33,671 nucleotides of DNA from Candidatus Abyssobacteria bacterium SURF_5 (lineage in GTDB: Bacteria > Abyssobacteria > SURF-5). This document shows, piece by piece, positions 23,537 through 29,768 of this stretch (its first letter is position 1; the number at the start of each line of letters is the position of its first letter). The stretch lies in assembly GCA_003598085.1 (NCBI GenBank), contig QZKU01000018.1, positions 1 to 33,671 of the forward strand. Direction: 5' to 3'. A program made the position numbers and the translations under genes. Below the pieces are notes generated by a model. It was not told where the DNA came from, did no database searches, and worked only from the letters and a program-made list of their open reading frames with translations.

Positions 23537-23778
23537 GAGTCCACCTCCTGCGGCATAATCCAAGGACCATGCCGCCCCCGCCTACTGCCTGATACAAATG
23601 TTTCTAGCGGAACCTCCGCAGTATCTTCCTGCTGAGCGTATTTCTCACGATCCCAATACTTCAGTCCACTGCGCACCTGCTCAAACGCCGTAGTTGCTTA
23701 ATTAATCTTCTTTTTTACATGATGTCACTGAAAGTGAAAAAGTGCTTCATGGATGAAGGTTTTTGGAGGTTAGTGTTG

Positions 23779-23794
23779 CGCCGGTTTTCCGGCG
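23779..23794. other. Perfect 6-bp hairpin after the DUF202 gene
   Basis: CGCCGG (23779-23784) and CCGGCG (23789-23794) with a 4-base centre, seven bases past the DUF202 stop on the minus strand. No T tract follows, so it is more likely an RNA-stabilising hairpin than an intrinsic terminator. The rest of the 23537-23801 gap shows no clear feature. Confidence 0.4.
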
Positions 23795-23801
23795 GGGGAG
23801 G

Positions 23802-24260
23802 CTACATCCAGAGAAGGAGCAGGGAGAGAACTGAGCCAGCGAGAAAGAGAAAAATGATCAGACCGAGCGTCCAGAGGGAGATTTGCCGTGAATCTCTCAG
23901 TTGGAGCTCGGATTCTGTGGCGTGATATCGCACAATTGAGAGCAGAAAGAGAATGATTCCTCCCAAAATGAACAGCGCTCCTATCACAACTGTCAGCCAT
24001 TCAGCCCGGACGGTTGGAATCAACTTTGCTATGCCGACTCCTGCCGCGACGGCTGCGAGCGCGGTTCTCACCCAGGCGCTGAAGGTGCGTTCATTCGCGA
24101 GGGCGTTTCGTTTGCGAGCCAGATCGGTGCGTTCGTCCGCCTGCTCGTATTGATTTTCGTTCAGAATATTTCCTTCCTGCCGGGTTGCTGTGGCGGAACC
24201 AGCCCAGCCTGCGGAGAGTTCCGAGGCCGGGCTGGGTTGTTTCTTTGCCGCCGTTTTCAT
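23802..24260 (-). CDS. DUF202 family membrane protein
   Basis: A 152-residue predicted inner-membrane protein of the DUF202/YidH type. A hydrophilic N-terminus of about 55 residues ends in the family signature DLARKRNALANERTFSAWVRTALA (46-69 region), followed by three membrane segments (about 66-84, 90-111, 130-151). Function is not established for the family. The ATG at 24260 overlaps the TGA of the PfpI-like gene by the four bases ATGA, so it is translationally coupled to it. The unusually long Ala/Ser/Gln-rich N-terminus may mean that the true start is internal, but the overlap supports the one chosen. Confidence 0.85.
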   Translation of the reverse strand: MKTAAKKQPSPASELSAGWAGSATATRQEGNILNENQYEQADERTDLARKRNALANERTFSAWVRTALAAVAAGVGIAKLIPTVRAEWLTVVIGALFILGGIILFLLSIVRYHATESELQLRDSRQISLWTLGLIIFLFLAGSVLSLLLLWM

Positions 24261-24838
24261 GAGCGGACGCCCGCCGGCTGTCGTTTGGGCGCTTTGTATT
24301 CTTCAAAAAGCTGAATCATCCCCTTGTTGAAAGCGGGCAGATCATCGGGCTTTCGGCTGCTCACCCAGTTGCGATCGCGAACCAGTTCCAGATCAAGCCA
24401 TTGCCCACCGGCATTGCGGATGTCGTCCTGAATGGTGTGATAACTGGTAAGCGTTCTCCCATGCACCAGGCCGGCGGATGCAAGCAGCCAGGGGCCGTGG
24501 CAGATAACGGCGATCGGCTTGTTCATTTCATCGATACGGCGAACGAATTCTCTCGCGCGAAAATCCATTCGCAGCGAGTCGGCGTTCAATGCTCCTCCAG
24601 GGATGAGAACGGCATGAAAATCGTCCGGATTTGCCTCATCGAGGGAAAGGTCGACCGGGAAAATATCCCCCTTCACGTCATGATGAAACCCCTGAACCTC
24701 GCCAGCTTCGGGAGCTATTATGACTGTTTTGGCCCCCGCTTGTTCGAGCGCTCGTTTCGGCTCCGTCAGTTCGATTTGCTCAAAGTAATCCGTGACCAGG
24801 ATGGCGACCTTCATTCCGGCGAGCCGTCTCCTGGGCAT
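24257..24838 (-). CDS. PfpI/YhbO-type DJ-1 family protein
   Basis: A 193-residue cytosolic DJ-1/PfpI superfamily protein, similar along its length to E. coli YhbO. The nucleophile elbow VICHGPWLLAS gives Cys113 and His114; the acidic partner is in DYFEQIE (Glu20 or Glu23); PGGALNADSLR and SYHTIQDDIRNAGGQW and SRKPDDLPAFNKGMI are typical. Family members have been described as intracellular proteases, glyoxalases or protein/nucleotide deglycases, and yhbO mutants are stress sensitive; which activity applies here is not shown. Start ATG at 24838 has GGGAGGTG with a 5-base spacer. The gene is followed by DUF202 with an ATGA overlap, and lies among oxidative-stress and envelope genes. Confidence 0.92.
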   Translation of the reverse strand: MPRRRLAGMKVAILVTDYFEQIELTEPKRALEQAGAKTVIIAPEAGEVQGFHHDVKGDIFPVDLSLDEANPDDFHAVLIPGGALNADSLRMDFRAREFVRRIDEMNKPIAVICHGPWLLASAGLVHGRTLTSYHTIQDDIRNAGGQWLDLELVRDRNWVSSRKPDDLPAFNKGMIQLFEEYKAPKRQPAGVRS

Positions 24839-24865
24839 AATACACCTCCCTTCTCAAAATGTCCA

Positions 24866-24911
24866 ACGACGGGAAGAAATATCTTCCCGTCGTCCCGGAA
24901 GTGCATTCCGG
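24866..24911. other. Two adjacent strong hairpins between cistrons
   Basis: ACGACGGGAAGA (24866-24877) pairs perfectly over 12 bp with TCTTCCCGTCGT (24882-24893) around a 4-base loop. Next to it CCGGAA (24895-24900) pairs with TTCCGG (24906-24911). Read on the minus strand they sit between the glycine-zipper lipoprotein stop and the PfpI ribosome site without a proper T tract. On the plus strand seven T begin at 24919. They may be a partial terminator or an mRNA-stabilising structure. Confidence 0.6.
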
Positions 24912-24940
24912 ACAGAGGTTTTTTTCGCTGTTGCGCTCTT

Positions 24941-25558
24941 CTAGAATCTCTGTGTTACGGTGAAGCTCGTCTCTCTGGTATCTCTTCCGAAATCGGATTC
25001 GATTGTCTCAGTCACCTGATAGACGCCCGGCTCGGCATCGCGGGGCAGACGCAGCGGAATCGAAGACGTATAGGTCCCGCCGGCCCGATCGACTGTGACT
25101 GTAGGACGGCCTACAAGCTGGCCGTCATGCCGTATTTCGCGAATTTCCGTGATTTCGCTCATCTCGCCGGGCGAGGGAGTAAGAACGGCATAGGTCATTC
25201 GCAAATCGACTTCTTCTCCGGGCCGAACGGTTTGCGGAACGGCGGAAGCCTCCTCAATGTTCAGGACTCGGCCCTCGACCGCCGGTTCATAGTCGTACAG
25301 GCGGGCTGTTTCATCCTGGTCTCTTTCGCGGTCGTAGGCATAGTAGCCGATAGCGCCGCCAACCAAAGCACCCAACAATCCGCCGACTACGGCGCTGGTC
25401 GTGCTGTCACCGATGGCCGCGCCCGCAATAGCCCCTGTTGCGCCGCCGACGCCGGCCCCTATAGCGGTTCCTCTGCGTTCTTCTGTAACCGTTTCGCACG
25501 CAAATACCGGCAGTACCAGTGCAATGCACAGGACGATTGATATGATCTTAGTGTTCAT
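24941..25558 (-). CDS. Glycine-zipper lipoprotein with C-terminal beta domain
   Basis: A 205-residue envelope protein. The signal peptide ends in the lipobox-like VLPVFAC (Cys21), so outer-membrane anchoring is likely. Residues about 29-73 are a glycine-zipper 2TM module (TAIGAGVGGATGAIAGAAIG, then VVGGLLGALVGGAIGYYAYD) as in 17-kDa surface antigen/SlyB-type lipoproteins. The C-terminal 96-202 is a beta-rich domain shared with the lipoprotein at 22904-23536 and not part of standard SlyB-like proteins. The start at 25558 is decided by AAAGGAG seven bases upstream and by the signal peptide. A possible promoter (TTGCAT, 16 bases, TATCAT; complement of 25752-25779) lies about 190 bases upstream, inside a gene relic. 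Overall role unknown; envelope stress is the family context. Confidence 0.87.
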   Translation of the reverse strand: MNTKIISIVLCIALVLPVFACETVTEERRGTAIGAGVGGATGAIAGAAIGDSTTSAVVGGLLGALVGGAIGYYAYDRERDQDETARLYDYEPAVEGRVLNIEEASAVPQTVRPGEEVDLRMTYAVLTPSPGEMSEITEIREIRHDGQLVGRPTVTVDRAGGTYTSSIPLRLPRDAEPGVYQVTETIESDFGRDTRETSFTVTQRF

Positions 25559-25640
25559 CTTGTCTCTCCTTTTACTGTTCGTGGTCAAGCATGGGAAAAT
25601 GTGCATCGGCTGTTATTAGCGCACACCTCCTTTCCGTCGT

Positions 25641-25772
25641 TTACGGCCTCAGGAGAACTCTTGTTATGCCATCTTTTTTTATCGAAGGTCTCATACGTCT
25701 GCCTCCCGCACCTGATCGAGGTCGGTCATCGAGGCGCAGATCGTATTCCCCATGATATACAAGTGCTTTCAT
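25641..25772 (-). pseudogene. Relic of the N-terminus of a zinc-type alcohol dehydrogenase
   Basis: The 43-codon frame starts MKALVYHGEYDLRLDDRP, which is the classic first strand and turn of zinc-containing medium-chain dehydrogenases. After residue 18 the similarity stops in this frame, but a shifted frame continues with TDLDQVREADV and then a stop, matching the usual following segment (Pro-x-Ile-Arg-Glu-Ala-Asp-x-Val). So it looks like a frameshifted and truncated gene start; the other 300 or so residues, including the zinc ligands and Rossmann fold, are absent. An AAGGA word lies about 11 bases upstream. The call rests on recognition of a short segment. Confidence 0.45.
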
Positions 25773-25779
25773 TATGCAA
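25752..25779 (-). promoter_or_regulatory. Candidate promoter of the glycine-zipper lipoprotein
   Basis: On the minus strand TTGCAT (complement of 25774-25779), a 16-base spacer and TATCAT (complement of 25752-25757; five of six bases match the -10 consensus). The -35 matches only in TTG. It lies within the dehydrogenase relic. Confidence 0.25.
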
Positions 25780-25924
25780 CTCATCCTTCCGTGCCTCTAG
25801 TTGAAATCGGCGGAGGCGGTTGGTTTTCCAAAAAAATTTTCGGGAACGGGGGCATCCTTATGTTACGCGGGCGCCCGATTCCGACTGAAAAGCCGAAAGG
25901 GGCGTTGGGGACTGACTTGGGGGA

Positions 25925-26218
25925 TCAGGCGATTTTTCGCCTTTCGGTTTCCTCCTTTACCTGTTTTTCGTAGTCGATCAACAGTTGCAGCCAGTAGGTT
26001 TCATAGGTGAAACGTTCAAGCTCGGTCTCTATCTTGCCGGGAGCGCGCGATGAGACTATCGATTCCGTGCGTTTTCTCAGGCATGTGGGAAGACTGAATT
26101 CCAGCAATTTATGCGTATGCTCTACTTCCTTCTTCAGTTGATCATCGGACAGGGAAGACAGAGTTCTCCGCTTTCTCTCAATGTCTCCGGTCAGCCGTTT
26201 TCTATCGTATTTTGCCAT
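25925..26218 (-). CDS. Small charged protein of unknown function
   Basis: A 97-residue protein that I do not recognise. It has no signal peptide or membrane segment, is very rich in Lys, Arg and Glu, and should be mostly helical (about 5-45 and 63-95), possibly a coiled coil: IERKRRTLSSLSDDQLKKEVEH, then IETELERFTYETYWLQLLIDYEKQVKEETERR. A single Cys is at 46. The start is at the ATG at 26218; the frame continues upstream through the terminator at 26303-26335, which argues against a longer protein. GAGGAG and GGGGA words lie in the 15 bases before the ATG. It is downstream of the superoxide dismutase terminator, so it probably has its own promoter. Confidence 0.72.
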   Translation of the reverse strand: MAKYDRKRLTGDIERKRRTLSSLSDDQLKKEVEHTHKLLEFSLPTCLRKRTESIVSSRAPGKIETELERFTYETYWLQLLIDYEKQVKEETERRKIA

Positions 26219-26302
26219 TATTCCCCACTCCTCTTTTTTCTTAAGTATGCATGTCAAGTTTGCTTTTAGAAAATGGCATGTACGGGACAACTTATTGAGG
26301 AC

Positions 26303-26335
26303 AAAAAAGGCGCGAACCCATGAAGAATTCGCGCC
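26303..26335 (-). terminator. Intrinsic terminator of the superoxide dismutase gene
   Basis: On the minus strand GGCGCGAA (complement of 26328-26335) pairs with TTCGCGCC (complement of 26309-26316) over 8 bp around an 11-base loop, followed by six T (complement of 26303-26308). It is placed 35 bases past the dismutase stop. The stem resembles the dispersed palindrome at 2938-2955. Confidence 0.88.
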
Positions 26336-26369
26336 CTGATCCCAAAGCATCCGGTCGTAGGAGCAGAGT

Positions 26370-27077
26370 CTATTTCAGCCGTTTTTCGACCGCCTCCCAA
26401 TTTACGTTCTTGAAGAAAGCGTCGATGTAACCCGCTTTTTTCGTGCCGTAGTCGATCATGTAGGCGTGTTCGAAGACGTCCATGATCAGGATCGGTATGC
26501 AGCCTGCCGGATGCCCGCAATCATGTTCATTAATCCAGAAATTGATGAGTCGGCCGTTGGTATTATCCTGGTACAGGACGGCCCAGCCGATGCCGCGCAT
26601 GCCGCCGACCTCGCGGAACTCCTTTTCCCAGGCATCATAGCTGCCGAAATCCTCAGCCAGCTTTTTGGCAAGCTTGCCGTCCTTTTTCAGAGCGGCCTTT
26701 CCGCCGAGATTACCGAAATATAATTCATGCAGGCGGATACCGTTAAATTCCCATCCGAGTCTTCGTTTGACCTCGCCGAAACCATACGTGTTGCCTTCCT
26801 TGAGCAACTGCTGGGACAACTCGAGGTTCTTGTTCGTGTTGGTGACGTAACCGTTGTACAGGGTGAAATGGTTGTTCAGCAGGGTGTCACTGAAGCCTTG
26901 CATTCCGAGCAGACTCTTAAAATCCTTGGGTTCGTAAGCCATTTTGACCTCCTCTTTCTGTTGCGGTCCTGATTCTGCGTGAACTGCCAGTGGTTGTGCC
27001 GCCAATAGAATGGCTCCCGTGGCGGAAGCCTTTAAAAAGAATCTTCTGGTAACAAAAGATTCCGTTTTCTTTTTCAT
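26370..27077 (-). CDS. Fe/Mn superoxide dismutase with Tat signal
   Basis: A 235-residue superoxide dismutase of the Fe/Mn family that converts superoxide to oxygen and hydrogen peroxide. The four metal ligands are visible: His70 (LLNNHFTLYNGYV), His117 (GIRLHELYFGNL), Asp200 and His204 (DVFEHAYMIDYG). The extra N-terminal 45 residues carry TRRFFLK (10-16), a twin-arginine motif, then a hydrophobic stretch to AVHAES, so it should be exported folded through Tat to the periplasm; most bacterial members of this family are cytosolic. Which metal is used cannot be told. Start at 27077 has GGGAG about six bases upstream; ATG at 27107 would only add ten residues. Own promoter and terminator: monocistronic. 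Confidence 0.93.
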   Translation of the reverse strand: MKKKTESFVTRRFFLKASATGAILLAAQPLAVHAESGPQQKEEVKMAYEPKDFKSLLGMQGFSDTLLNNHFTLYNGYVTNTNKNLELSQQLLKEGNTYGFGEVKRRLGWEFNGIRLHELYFGNLGGKAALKKDGKLAKKLAEDFGSYDAWEKEFREVGGMRGIGWAVLYQDNTNGRLINFWINEHDCGHPAGCIPILIMDVFEHAYMIDYGTKKAGYIDAFFKNVNWEAVEKRLK

Positions 27078-27181
27078 TGCCGCTCCCTGGAGATTTGTTG
27101 CGGCCATGATTGAGGGTGTTGCATGGTTCGTTACCCGCGGGCGCTCACCAACCTCGGATCAGTCGTTCGAACAAAAAATCA

Positions 27182-27210
27182 AATAAAACATAACACCACA
27201 TTTTCGCCAA
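27182..27210 (-). promoter_or_regulatory. Candidate promoter of the superoxide dismutase gene
   Basis: On the minus strand TTGGCG (complement of 27205-27210), 17 bases, then TTTATT (complement of 27182-27187) preceded by TGT, an extended -10. The leader to the ATG at 27077 would be about 100 bases and contains GTTCGAAC-like symmetry. Confidence 0.45.
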
Positions 27211-27218
27211 CGCAAGCG

Positions 27219-27241
27219 GGAGGAACGGAGTAGCTTCCTCC
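27219..27241 (-). terminator. Possible hairpin at the end of the rhamnose operon
   Basis: GGAGGAA and TTCCTCC form a 7-bp stem with a 9-base loop, about 20 bases after the UroD-like stop. No T tract follows, so intrinsic termination is uncertain. Confidence 0.3.
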
Positions 27242-27261
27242 TCCACGACGACGCGAGACCG

Positions 27262-28284
27262 TCATTTTTTCTGGGGAAATTCTTCAATGACGGCCACGGC
27301 GTTTTCAACCGGGACTTCCTGCATGATCGGTTTGGCCGGGGCAAGGATGTATCCGCCGCCGGTGCCCATTTCGGAGGCGAGCCGGCGTATCTCGCGGCGG
27401 ACATCGCGGGGGGAACCGAACGGAAGGAGTTGCTGGGTGCCAAGGCCGCCCCACAGGCGCAGGTTCTTGCCGTATCTGCGTTTGATTTCATAGACGTCCA
27501 TCGCCTCGGGCTGGAGCGATTCGAGGGCATCGAGTCCCATTTCGATCATGTCGGGAATTATCTCGAACACATTGCCGCAGCAATGCGTGATCGCGAGCTT
27601 GCCGAACAGGTGGGCGCGCTCATAGAGTTTTTGGGTGCGGTCTTTGAAGAGCTTTCTCCACCGCTCCGGCCCAAAGATGACGCCGCGCTGGTCGCCCCAA
27701 TCGTCTCCGAAGAAGACGGCGTCGATGGGGAACTGACAGAGACGGTCAACCATTGCGAGGTGCATCTCGAGGATGCGGTCGAGCAATTCCTCGTAAAAGG
27801 ACGTGTTGAGGACAGTGTCGATCAGCGCATTTTCGAAGCCGCGGAGGGTCCAGGAGCGCTCCCACAAGCCGAAGTTAATTTGGCCAAGGATGAACTTGTC
27901 CGAATTTTCGCGAATGAGAAGCTCGGCGCTGCCCTCGTCCAGCGACTCGAGGACGGTCCTCTGGACTGCATCAAAGTCGTATCCGGCGAGGCCCGGTTCC
28001 TTGAGAGGAGGACTGACCAGGTGAAGCGGCCGCGCGGAGAAGTCCCAGACACAGCCATATTCATCCTTTACATGGCGGTCATCGAGCAGTTCCGGCAGGC
28101 CGAAAACCGGATAGCCGACGAACATGATGTGCTGCTCGATCCTGTTTTCCCAATCGCGGCTGCCATAGTATTCGGTCAGTTTATCATCGACTTCCGGCTC
28201 AAAGATAACGTCATACGGCACGATGTCGGTTTCCTCGAAATTCAGGGCCGCCCGGACGCGTTCTTTTGGAGTGGGCGCTTTCAT
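27262..28284 (-). CDS. UroD-like protein (methyltransferase/decarboxylase superfamily)
   Basis: A 340-residue protein of the URO-D/MtaA superfamily (TIM barrel). GDDWGDQRGVIFGPERWRKL (193-212) and ITHCCGNVFEIIPDMIEMGLDAL (232-254) are typical of the many UroD-like proteins outside haem synthesis. His234 and Cys236 fit the H-x-C half of the zinc site of MtaA-type corrinoid methyltransferases, but the third ligand Cys is replaced in LAPAKPI (314-320). The N-terminal substrate-binding Arg motif of true HemE is not seen. The ATG overlaps the arabinofuranosidase stop as ATGA, so it is translated as the last gene of the rhamnose operon; the longer frame to 28455 is inside that gene. AAAGGA precedes the ATG. 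I infer a role in sugar catabolism, perhaps O-demethylation, not haem synthesis. Confidence 0.85.
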   Translation of the reverse strand: MKAPTPKERVRAALNFEETDIVPYDVIFEPEVDDKLTEYYGSRDWENRIEQHIMFVGYPVFGLPELLDDRHVKDEYGCVWDFSARPLHLVSPPLKEPGLAGYDFDAVQRTVLESLDEGSAELLIRENSDKFILGQINFGLWERSWTLRGFENALIDTVLNTSFYEELLDRILEMHLAMVDRLCQFPIDAVFFGDDWGDQRGVIFGPERWRKLFKDRTQKLYERAHLFGKLAITHCCGNVFEIIPDMIEMGLDALESLQPEAMDVYEIKRRYGKNLRLWGGLGTQQLLPFGSPRDVRREIRRLASEMGTGGGYILAPAKPIMQEVPVENAVAVIEEFPQKK

Positions 28285-29768
28285 GATTTTCCTTTCGAAT
28301 CCAATTTCAAGAGGGTTACAGAGTGAGCGGGAAACTCGTAACGAAATTCCGCCGCCGCTGAATTGAATCTCTTTTCGACTGTTTTCACGTTGTCCGGTTC
28401 GGAAAAGGAATTTTTTGCATCCACCTGCGGGCCATTGATCTCGAAGACGCGGCACACTTTTTTGGGATAAAAAGAGTCGAGAGAAATCTGCGCTACGATC
28501 GGGTTCTCCCTGTGCCGGTTTACTACGGCCAAGCTCAGTTCGGTCGCAGGCTCATTCACGGTGGCGGAAACATCGATATAGGGGACAGTTTCCACCGGAG
28601 AATCATGCCCGCCGCCGCTCCATTCGTGGAGAACCACGGTTTGATAGGCGAGGGAGTCAACAAACGGATCGAGAGCGATGGGCTGGCAATGGTCGCGGTA
28701 CAACTTGAAGGAATGGTAGATGGTCTGCAGAAACAGTCCTTCCGGGCCGGCAAATATTGGAGCAATAACGTTTACCATCTGAGACAGATTCGAGAGTGTG
28801 ACGGTCGTGCAGTTGCGGTGCATGACATTGAGGAAGCCGGCGACGGCAAGCGCATCGGACAGGTCGTACTGCTCCTCCATGCAGCCGCCGAAGGCCTTAT
28901 ACCACACGTTCCATTCGTCCATGGCGATTTCCGGTCGGGCCGCCTTCTTCCCATGCATGGCGATGGTGATCGTCGCGTTGAATATATCTATCAGCCTCTG
29001 CGCGCGGACTGGCCCGGCGACATTGGTGTAATAATCGGAGTTCCCGGTGTAGATATGCAACGAAAGGTAATCTATAAAGCCGGCGAGCTTATCGATCGTT
29101 TCCAGATTCCATGACGGTCCCTCCACCTGCTCCAGAAAACCGCATCCGACCAGTCGGATGGATGGGTCCGCCCATCGCATCATTTTCGCCGCTTCGCGGG
29201 CGGTTTTGGCGTAATCCTGAGCGTTCTTCTCGCCGATCTGCCAGAAACCTCCCATCTCGTTTCCGAGGCCCCAGAACTTGACGTTGTGCGGCTGATTGTA
29301 GCCGTTTGCCCTGCGCATGTTGGCGTAATGGGAGTCATCCGTTCCGTTGCAGTATTCGACCCATGCCGCGGCTTCTTCCGGCGTTCCGGTTCCGAGGTTG
29401 ACACACAAGAAAGGCTCCGTGTTTATCGCTCTACAATATTCGATGAACTCGTCGGTTCCAAAGCGGTTTGGTTCCACGGTATTCCATGCGAACTCCAGTT
29501 TCCGGGGGCGCTTGTCTTTGGGCCCGACTCCGTCTTGCCAGTGATAGCCGGAAACGAAGTTTCCACCGGGATACCTCAGATTCGGAAGCCGCAACCCCTT
29601 CATGATTTCCAGGACGTCCTTCCGGAAACCGCGTTCATCGGAGAGAGGAGAGCCTTCTTCGTAAATTCCGCCGTAAATGCAACGTCCCAGGTGCTCGATG
29701 AAACCGCCGTAAATGTTCGGATTGATGGGGCCGATTTTGCGTTCGACATCGATCTTTATTTTTGCCAT
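28281..29768 (-). CDS. Intracellular alpha-L-arabinofuranosidase (GH51)
   Basis: A 495-residue family GH51 enzyme releasing terminal alpha-L-arabinofuranose from arabino-oligosaccharides. The acid/base Glu171 is in GLGNEMGG and the nucleophile Glu285 in IAMDEWNVWY; INPNIYGGFIEHLGRCIYGGIYEE (15-38) and NLRYPGGNFVSGYHW (63-77) are typical of the family, and the C-terminal 380-495 is the usual beta domain. There is no signal peptide, so it acts on imported oligomers. Its ATG at 29768 has GGGAGAG just upstream and overlaps the rhaA end by 13 bases; its stop overlaps the UroD-like start. Arabinose side chains occur on rhamnogalacturonan I, which would explain its place in a rhamnose operon. No arabinose kinase or isomerase is in the window. 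Confidence 0.94.
   Translation of the reverse strand: MAKIKIDVERKIGPINPNIYGGFIEHLGRCIYGGIYEEGSPLSDERGFRKDVLEIMKGLRLPNLRYPGGNFVSGYHWQDGVGPKDKRPRKLEFAWNTVEPNRFGTDEFIEYCRAINTEPFLCVNLGTGTPEEAAAWVEYCNGTDDSHYANMRRANGYNQPHNVKFWGLGNEMGGFWQIGEKNAQDYAKTAREAAKMMRWADPSIRLVGCGFLEQVEGPSWNLETIDKLAGFIDYLSLHIYTGNSDYYTNVAGPVRAQRLIDIFNATITIAMHGKKAARPEIAMDEWNVWYKAFGGCMEEQYDLSDALAVAGFLNVMHRNCTTVTLSNLSQMVNVIAPIFAGPEGLFLQTIYHSFKLYRDHCQPIALDPFVDSLAYQTVVLHEWSGGGHDSPVETVPYIDVSATVNEPATELSLAVVNRHRENPIVAQISLDSFYPKKVCRVFEINGPQVDAKNSFSEPDNVKTVEKRFNSAAAEFRYEFPAHSVTLLKLDSKGKS

Larger units (their letters stand above)
25559..25924. other. 366-base gap with a gene relic and an orphan ribosome site
   Basis: Between the 97-residue protein stop and the glycine-zipper lipoprotein start. 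It contains the alcohol dehydrogenase relic described at 25641-25772 and, on the minus strand at about 25620-25635, GGAAAGGAGGTGTGCGC: a very strong ribosome-site word with no usable start codon at the right distance. The part from 25773 to 25924 shows nothing I can name. Confidence 0.5.

Noticed and set aside
23533-23680. Minus-strand frame of about 40-50 codons ending in an ATGA overlap with the lipoprotein start
   Set aside because: The overlap looked operon-like, but there is no ATG and no ribosome site before the only possible GTG start.
27430-28326. 298-codon plus-strand frame
   Set aside because: Antisense to the UroD-like gene, which has clear family motifs and an operon position.
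27262-28455. Longer start for the UroD-like protein at 28455
   Set aside because: The extension overlaps the GH51 gene by about 175 bases, whereas the ATG at 28284 gives the ATGA overlap, a ribosome site and a family-like N-terminus.
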